From positions 3,343,191-3,407,190 of the forward strand of contig NC_090613.1 of assembly GCF_004359215.1 (NCBI RefSeq): 64,000 bases of DNA, read 5' to 3'. The notes under the pieces are model-generated. The model saw only the letters and a program-made list of their open reading frames with translations. It did no database searches and was not told where the DNA came from. A program made the position numbers and the translations under genes. Below are positions 57,195-64,000 of this stretch, in pieces. Source of the stretch: Bremia lactucae. Its lineage: Eukaryota; Oomycota; Peronosporomycetes; Peronosporales; Peronosporaceae. The number at the start of each line of letters is the position of its first letter. Position 1 is the first letter of the stretch.

Positions 57195-57507
57195 GGAGTT
57201 GGCGAGGCATTTTGATTGGGCGTGGGCATACGACATGTAGGTAGCTTATAGGAGTCGTCGATGGTCTAGAGCGAGGGTAATCGGTAGAGAGGTTGAGTGC
57301 TTTGGTCCTAACTCCTATATAGCACTTCACAATTTGCTTTTATGTGCGCAATACGCTATAAAGTTAACTTTAGCTACAGCGGCGAAGAAGATGACGGGAT
57401 TCGGCACCGGTGCCAAGACGAAGATGTCAAAATCAAGATAAAGCAGCCTTTTTTCGAGTTTATCGAGCAGCCAGACTTGGCGCGATACATGCGCGATCGT
57501 CAGTAGT

Positions 57508-57846
57508 ATGAAGAAAAAAAGAGGGAGCGATGTGCGACGGCGGGTGAAGTCCAAGAAAACGTCGTCGCAAGCGTTAAGAGCTCTATTGAAAACGCGGATT
57601 CTTGATCATTTGGCTCATTATGTGTTTAAGGTGGACGTATTCAATGTCATGGAGGATCATTTGATCCCAGAGATCAAATGCAAAGCAAGAACGATTTTGA
57701 ACGATCATGTACCTGACGTGGTGAAGCTGTTCGCCAGTCATCTGATGATGGATATGAGGGAGTCAGATGTTGAAGCACGGATATCAAAGTACTTAATGGA
57801 TTTTGATCGGCTTGAGGATGAGCACGGGCTATCGACATGGGTTTAA
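57508..57846 (+). pseudogene. Gypsy gag fragment
   Basis: Lys/Arg-rich start, then VFNVMEDHLIPEIKCKA and a Gag-like helical end (YLMDFDRLEDEHGL). The frame before it (about 57440-57505, IKQPFFEFIEQPDLARYMRD) appears to be the Gag N-terminus, ended by a stop. The expected zinc knuckle is not seen. Confidence 0.6.
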
Positions 57847-58077
57847 TCGTGGTGACCTACCCTTGGCAAGTGTCCCCTGTTTAGTGTTGGATGGTCAAGA
57901 GGATGAATTTCTCTTGGGGAAACGTATTATGCAAGACATTGTCATCGATATTGACGGACGTTTTGACCAATTGGCTGATGGTGACAGTGCTATTGAGGCT
58001 GACGAGGATGTCATCAGCCAAGTCTAGCCCGATCTTGCATTTGAGATGAGTAAAGAATTGACGATACTCTTCGCCAC

Positions 58078-60706
58078 ATGACCGACGACACGCTCAAGGC
58101 GGGTTCCGAATCCAGTAAAGCCAAGGTATTACGTGAACTAGTTGCTGAATACAAGGATGTCTGGCGTATCCGTATCGGTGCAGATCCACCTGCTGATGTC
58201 GAACCGTTGCGTGTACCTGTACGTGCCTATACACAACCATACAGGAGCGGGGTAAGGAAATATACTGAGTCTTAGCGGGATTTTTTGCGGTCATATAGAA
58301 AGAAACTTGTCGAGAATGGTCTCGTTCGCAAGAACAATTCCAGTCGGTGGGCCTGTGCGACACTACCAGCACGAAAACCAGGCGGTAAAGTCTTTCGTTT
58401 CATCGTGGGCTATTGTCCGATCAACCACCTAACTGTTCCGCTTGCCGGAGCGACGCTGAACCTGGCCGCGATTACTTAAGGCGTAAGATGATCATATGGA
58501 TCTGGCCAGTTCGATCTCTTTAAAGGGGGTTGGAAGCTGCCTTTGGATTCTGGAAGCCAGAAAAAGTTCCGTTTGTTACAGAGGATGGTGTTTTCACCCA
58601 GTTGCGACTTCTCCAAGGTGCTGGTAACTCGGCAATGTATTATCAGCTGCAAATGCATGATTTTTACGTGAGATGCTGTACGATTTGGTACTTTTTAGGA
58701 TCGACGACGTTATTTGCAAAGGGACCAGACGAATACCTTGAAAGACTTCGCCAGTTCTTTGAAATTCTGCGAAATCGTCGACTTAAGCTAAATCTGCGCA
58801 CGTGTAGCTTTTTCATACAATGGGTTATTTGGTGCGGGAAACTAATCGATGAAACGGGCATCCAGTATTCGCCAGAAAGATTGAAAACGTTGCAACACAT
58901 GCCGCAACCACCAACCGGAGCTGCTTTACAAAATGTCCAATGTGCTGTCAACTGGCTTCGGGATTACATGGTTGATTATGCACGCATTGTTCAGCCTTTG
59001 CAATCAAAACTCGAATTTGTGATGTCCAAACGTGGACGGAAAAAGACACAACTCGCTGAAGTCGATCCGACACGGTAGGGTGATGAAAATGATGCGCTCA
59101 AGAACGTGTTGAGGCTTCTGGCTACATCTACCAAGCAGCATTTTCCGATAACAGACGCCAAGGTATGCCTTTTACAGACGCCTCAAACCAAGGTTAGGCT
59201 GCCGTGGTGACAACAGTGGGTTATTGAAAGCTAGTATCCCGTTTACCGCGTTGTCTCAAGAGTTGTTGGTCTACCGTGGGGTCTCTTTAATGATTCCTAA
59301 CTCAATTGGTTTGTCATGGTGAAGGAGTGAATCAGTTATTATGAAATTAAAACGTCTATTTGAAAGCATACCTAATCAAACGCGCCTGGGAAGACTTGCT
59401 GTATCTCTTAGAAAAGGATGTGAATATCTACTGCGACCATGCAATTCTTGTGCAGATTTTTGCAGCGAATAAAGAGGTGAGACCCCATGTTCGGGGTAAA
59501 TTGCAGCGATGGGCGTTAAAAATGATCGGTATACGCTACAGTATTGAGCATATTCAAGGCAAGGATAATCTTTACGCGGACATTGTATCTCGCTGGGACC
59601 AACAAGCAGTTGATCCTCCTATCGCTATTTAGCGATGACAACCCGTGCTGCTGCAGACGTTCCGTACCCCTCCGACCACTCCAAGATGATAAGTTTATGT
59701 GGCCACCCGTGGCCGACTTTCGTGATGAGCAGTTCCGTTATCGCGCTGATGCACCATCTCCAGCTGATGATGACCCGGTACGCGTCGACGACCTGTTGGA
59801 GGACCTACAAAGGCAAAGACAATGCTTAAGCGACTGATAATCGTCGCCCACTGAGGTCCTCAATACCACCGTGGAGGTGAGATTATGGTGACGACATTGC
59901 AAGACGTTTTGCCCTTAGTCGGTTACAACTTGTTGCAGGTAGTTTCTACGTGATTGCTTGCTATGTAAGCACGTCAAAAGCAAAAAGATATTAGGAAGCC
60001 GTCGACGGCTACTCGCCGTAACGAGTGCATGCAACTCGATTACCTATTGCTGGACGAATCGTATGGTACAACCAAGTATGTTCTTGTCTTAAAAGACGAA
60101 CTTACGCACTACTGTGAGCTGATTGCCGTTGAGTCAGCCACAAAGACAACGGCTGCCGGGTCAATGCTCGACTGGCACAAGCGATTCGGCTTGCTTGAGA
60201 TGTGGGCTTTCAATAATGGAACCCAATTTAAGGCAACGGGCATTGCGCTGTTGGTAGATAGATTGAAAGCATTGCAGAAGTTTGTTCCCGTCTACACTCT
60301 GTGGATTAATGGGACTGTGTAACGTGTCGTCCTTGACATACTCGTGTATGCTATTGGAATTAAATTTGGATAACAGGAACTGGGTATACCTGTTGCCTGT
60401 CATCCAGGCCAATTTACTCAATCGTCTATGGTTTCGTTGGGTGAACATGCTCCTACTGACTTAATTACCGGCCTCCCGGCTACTTTCCTACTGGATACCA
60501 GTTTTGCACCTGATAAAAAGACGTCGCGTGTCCTACCTGCGAATTTGGACCGCCTTGGCAGTCATCTTCAGAAGCTACGTGACTACTTCGCTGAAATGCA
60601 TCAGGAAACATGTAATCCATGTAGCCGGAAACATGGCAACAGATGCACTGGCTTAAAAAAAGTTCAGATAGCTCAGCGGCACCCCTGTTCCCAACATAGC
60701 GTTTAA
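58078..60706 (+). pseudogene. Gypsy pol: RT, RNase H, integrase core
   Basis: RT N-terminus (58078-58479, KLVENGLVRKNNSSRWACA, VGYCPINHLTVP), RT core and thumb (58530-59078, with RIDDVICK in a shifted frame and RRLKLNLRTCSFF; SPERLKTLQHMPQPP), RNase H (59360-59632, EHIQGKDNLYADIVSRW), integrase core (60029-60322, NNGTQFKATGI) and a core end SLGEHAPTDLITGLP (60428-60706). Stops and frameshifts throughout. Confidence 0.85.
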
Positions 60707-61178
60707 CAAATGCTGGAACATCACACAGATAGCAAGAAACAGTTTTAATGAATTTTCAATCTCTTCAAGGCCGCGCCAAGTCGCAAAAAGCTGCCACTCA
60801 TGACTTGCTGTATCAACGCGGTGATTTACAATGGCACCAATGCCCAATATGACCCCTTGGCTAGCGACATGCTCGCGGATCTCGGCTGTCACGTTGAGCT
60901 CTGCATCTGCATAATTCGTGAGACGAGAGCCATGTAGGTCATATACATTGTTCATTAAAAGATGCGTAACCATATATGAATAGGGAAAGCCTCCGTGACG
61001 CGAAAAGGCCCACCCATCGCACCACCAACTTATTCCCCCCCCCGCGCATGCATTTATCAACGCGCGACCAAAGAACAAAATCACCAACGGCAAAACTGCA
61101 CACCGTACCCTTGGTCATTCGCTTGAGTTCTTTACGGTCGACCACCACGGATTGGATGATGGCGTGTAGTTCGACCAA
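60653..61178 (-). pseudogene. Inverted integrase C-terminus plus chromodomain of the same element type
   Basis: Minus-strand frames 60939-61178 (FAVGDFVLWSRVDK, GGNKLVVRWVGLF) and 60653-61093 (PYSYMVTHLLMNNVYDLHGS, NYADAELNVTAEIREHVASQ, EWQLFATWRGLEEIE). The last is a chromodomain core. This is exactly the part missing after the plus-strand integrase at about 60700, so the block has been turned around in place or contributed by a second copy. Confidence 0.8.
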
Positions 61179-61313
61179 ATGGCTGGACTGGACTTGGCAA
61201 GGAGTTTTGTTTGGTCATGGCATAAGACATGTAGGGGAAGAGATTGATTGCGTTGGTACTAATACCTATATAGCACTTCACAATTTGTTTTTAAGTGCGC
61301 GATACGCTATAAA

Positions 61314-62256
61314 TGGTGCGATAGGCGTGCATTCGAGAGACAAAAGAAAGCAGAACTCAGCGGTACGGCCGTTTCACATATACGTATAGATATAGAGAGT
61401 ATGCATTTTGATCTACTGTTTGCAGAGATGATATCAAATCATATTTAAGCTATGCGTAAGGCTAGATATCATTCAGTGTGAGCTGCAAGATGCATAATAA
61501 TGACATTTCCATACGCACTTGGGTTGTCACATGCGGTACAAAAATCTTAAAAGGACCTGGTAATTGGGCTGCCAAAGCCTAAGAGCATTGACAGTTGGTA
61601 CCTGCTTGCCAATCTTCGCTAACGTGAACATCAAACTTTAAGCATCGACACATTGGTCGAATGTTTTGTCACAGTCATCATTTGCAACAGTAATGCTACA
61701 ATTACATATTCGATAACAGATGCTTGAGAAATATCGCAAATTTTAGGACTAAAAATTGTCAGCGCATCGTAGGCTTCACATTTCTGACCAGTACCTTGCT
61801 GAAAAATAGTAGCTGCAAGTTTAAAGTTGAGGGCTCCGGTGTTTATTAAGGACTTGAAAGAGGTCCTCCAAATTAACACGGATATTGCCCTCGAGGGTTG
61901 AGCCTGTAGTTGCAGTACCAAAAATCAGACAAACGAGACAAGAAGGCAGACCAATGCGACAACACATAACGCTTCCACTGCTTGATACAGCAGAAAGGAC
62001 ACATTTACGAGCGCCTGCTCGGATATGTCGTGCTTGCCGTGAGGTAAGGACGACATCATGCAAGCTTGATTCGATAATTGATAGAATAAAATTGTATCGC
62101 CCATCGTGAAAAGGCATGAATTTAACAATGAGGAAGAGCTGAGTGACCTGTTCGATGTGCAGTCCAATGCTAGCAGCGATATAGGGAGCCGAAATACACG
62201 GCACGGCGCAGCAGAATCCGAAGAATTGAATTTTTAGTTTAGGCTTTCCCTAATGC
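61314..62256. other. Region with unassigned minus-strand ORFs
   Basis: Minus-strand frames 61821-62204 (contains CRIGLPSCLVCLIFGTAT, hydrophobic) and 61631-61921 (GQKCEAYDALTIFSPKICD) overlap at a possible frameshift or splice. I recognise no family; they may be pieces of a host gene broken by transposons. Confidence 0.3.
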
Positions 62257-62456
62257 TGTTGAAGGTGGAACATCAGGCGACGGTTCGATGTCGTGCTGAT
62301 GTGGCGGTTACTGTCGTAAATGACACAATAAGAAGAGCAAGCGAGGTTGTTACATTAAAGTACGCTACATGTATTAGGGTTTTATAAGAACGAATATTCT
62401 TTCCACTTTCCCCTACACGAAGCAAGTCTTACGCAGTGTGTTGTCATACCCCAACA
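62257..62456 (+). repeat. Copia 5' LTR
   Basis: Starts TGTTGAAGG and ends CCCCAACA, perfect TGTTG/CAACA termini, 200 bp. Directly followed by the primer-binding site. Confidence 0.8.
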
Positions 62457-62472
62457 GGTTATGAGCCCAAAC
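62457..62472 (+). other. Copia primer-binding site (half initiator-Met tRNA type)
   Basis: GGTTATGAGCCCAAAC begins at the base after the LTR. It is complementary to an initiator Met tRNA anticodon stem-loop (compare GGGCTCATAACC), as used by Drosophila copia. The gag ATG (62461) lies within it. Confidence 0.6.
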
Positions 62473-63870
62473 GCGGGTGGGGCTAATGATGTCCTCAACA
62501 TGGACAATTACTTTGTATGGGAGCTTCATGCTCGGATGAAACTAGCCAAGAAAGGGCTATTGGAGCACATCGACGCGACGAAGGCACCGTGTGCCACGAG
62601 GGCCGACGCGTCGATATGAACAGTCAATGATATGAAGGCCTTCACGCTTGTGTGTGCAGCAATCACCCCAAGTCCACGGTCCATGGCTTGAAATGAAAGC
62701 ACGACTGCAGAAGCTTGGGATATATTAAAGAGCTTTTTTTCATGGAAGTATTCACAACCGTGTGTAGATCCGTCGGCAGCTGTATGAATTCAAGATGCAG
62801 AAGTGAGAGAATGTACTGGATCACTTTCTAAAGTTTGATGAGCTGCGCATGTCCACGCGAGCCATCGGAGACGAAGTTTCGTCTGACGAGCAGCATGTAT
62901 ACTGCCTGGAAGCTTGTCTGATGAGTATGATCAGATCATCAGAATCATTGAGAACATAAGGGACATTGATCTGTTCCAAGCCAGAGGAATGCTTCGTCGT
63001 GAATACGAAGGCATTTCTCGCAAGGAGATGAGTGAACTTGCATTGAAGTCTACAAGAAGCGTCAAAGGCAAAGTACTCCGGTCGAAGGAAACAAAAAAAC
63101 AAGTTTACCGGGACGTGTTTCGTGTGTGAAAAAGAGGGTCACAAGAAACAAGACTGTTGGAAGAATCAAACCAGCAAGAAAAATAACGAGCAAGCATTTA
63201 CTGTTAGTGAACATGGCTCGGAAGGTTGGCTACCCGACAGTGATGCAAGTAGTCATATGTGCCCATACCAAGATAAATTTTCGGAAATTTGATCGTTGAA
63301 TTGATCAGTTGGCATAACGATCGCAAATGGGCAGACAGTTATGGCTGCTGGAATTTGTGCGATTCGAATTATCCTGAATAAATGTGCCAATTCGCATTGA
63401 AGACGTACTGTACGTTCCAGAGCTGGATCGCAGACTGCTATCAATTTTGTACTATCGGAAAAGGGGTAGGATGTGACTTTTACGAACAAAATGTGTGGGA
63501 TCAGGAGTTATCAAGATGTGATGGCGAAAGTAAACCAACTGGGAAATTTTTTTATGATAAAATGTGCAACATTAGGGTCGGCATTCACTATCGAAGTATT
63601 TGCTTGTGGAATAAAAGATGTGAGTTCTAGGATGTGGCATGCACGACTAGGAGTGATGTGATGAGTCAAATGGAGACAAAGTCTCAAGGAGGACCCGCAC
63701 GACGCGTGGTTACATTTCTGGATGATTTCTCGCGCTACGTGGTGACATACTTCATCGCTAGCAAGTCTGAAGTGCTGGGAAAGTTCATCGAATACAAGTC
63801 GATGATGGAAAACCAACTGAATTCCACGATCAAATGCATTCGCACCGACAATGGTGGCGAATAAATCAAC
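62461..63870 (+). pseudogene. Copia gag-pol, broken
   Basis: Starts MSPNAGGANDVLNMDNYFVW and reads into the Gag helical domain, with stops from about 62617. Gag continues at 62914-63129 (LFQARGMLRREYEGISRKEM). The zinc knuckle CFVCEKEGHKKQDC lies at about 63126-63167. Then SEGWLPDSDASSHMCPY is the aspartic-protease site, where the expected DSGAS reads DSDAS. Fragments KMCGIRSYQDVMAKVNQLGN and SSRMWHARLG belong to the GAG-pre-integrase domain. 63660-63864 gives the integrase core FLDDFSRYVVTYF and RTDNGGE. The finger-to-core linker is missing. Confidence 0.88.
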
Positions 63871-64000
63871 ACGAAATTTTGAACAAGTTTGTCACAAGGC
63901 TGGCATAGTCACCAAGCGACACTGCCATATTCCCCGCAGCAAAATGGATCGGCTGTATGAATGAATAGATCCCTGACGGAATGTGCAAGATCGATGCTAA

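Larger units (their letters stand above)
56632..61313 (+). mobile_element. Plus-strand Ty3/gypsy element (chromodomain type), rearranged
   Basis: Direct repeats flank gag-pol: 56632-56679 plus 57195-57362 (interrupted by a solo LTR) and 61148-61313. Shared blocks include GGTTCGACCAATTTGGCTGG and TATATAGCACTTCACAATTTG. Gag, RT, RNase H and integrase fragments follow in order on the plus strand. The integrase C-terminal/chromodomain block is inverted. Dead copy. Confidence 0.8.
62257..64000 (+). mobile_element. Ty1/copia retrotransposon, 5' part, cut by the window edge
   Basis: A 200-bp LTR, a half-tRNA primer-binding site, gag with zinc knuckle, protease region, GAG-pre-integrase and the start of the integrase core, all on the plus strand. 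Stops and an internal deletion show it is inactive. RT and RNase H would lie right of the window. Confidence 0.88.

Noticed and set aside
59635..59837. Short ORFs following gypsy RNase H
   Set aside because: Decayed pol linker; no separate gene.
1..64000. RxLR or Crinkler effector genes, tRNA genes, CRISPR arrays
   Set aside because: Looked for a signal peptide followed by RxLR/LxLFLAK, for tRNA box A/B pairs, and for spaced repeats; none convincing. CRISPR arrays are not expected in a eukaryote.

Overview
The window looks like a piece of an oomycete genome, most likely Peronosporales (Phytophthora or a downy mildew). The reasons are compact host genes with few introns of about 57-77 bp, family-specific variants such as a long ERD2-like receptor, and a heavy load of Ty3/gypsy, Ty1/copia and LINE retrotransposons of the oomycete type. 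The genus assignment is inference; no search could be run. One run of 376 N (3924-4299) marks an assembly gap.

Layout. 1-1688: 5' part of a minus-strand Ty3/gypsy element (broken gag, LTR). 1975-16430: a gene island with an aldo/keto reductase and its inverted, deleted pseudogene copy, a Dbp3-type DEAD-box helicase, a KNL1/Spc7 kinetochore protein with a 3' intron, a coronin-7 with two 3' introns, a small unassigned ORF, and the PP2A catalytic subunit. 16957-38114: a transposon nest. An 8.75-kb LINE sits inside an LTR and is bounded by a 13-bp target-site duplication; beyond it lie at least three partial, chimeric, minus-strand gypsy pol copies. 39339-47380: a second gene island with an ankyrin-FYVE protein, a five-exon ERD2/KDEL-receptor-like gene and an Argonaute with a long Gly/Arg/Tyr-rich N-terminus. 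47952-55996: a second LINE of the same family in the opposite orientation, with a 17-bp target-site duplication, 555 bp upstream of the Argonaute start codon. 56632-61313: a plus-strand gypsy element whose 5' LTR is split by a solo LTR and whose integrase C-terminus/chromodomain block is inverted. 62257-64000: a Ty1/copia element that runs off the right edge.

The host genes are housekeeping functions (ribosome assembly, kinetochore, Golgi/actin traffic, phosphatase, ER retrieval, RNA silencing) with no sign of a shared pathway. The most unusual feature is the LINE family. Between a CCHC zinc-knuckle ORF and the APE endonuclease/reverse transcriptase it carries a region that reads as an OTU-like cysteine protease. 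The candidate Cys motif is kept in both LINE copies; the His motif is visible in only one. Other points of interest are exons hidden behind small introns in three genes, a 36-bp perfect fold-back inside a chimeric integrase, an inverted gene/pseudogene pair, and a copia gag start codon lying inside the presumed primer-binding site. All transposon coding regions seen are broken by stops and frameshifts.
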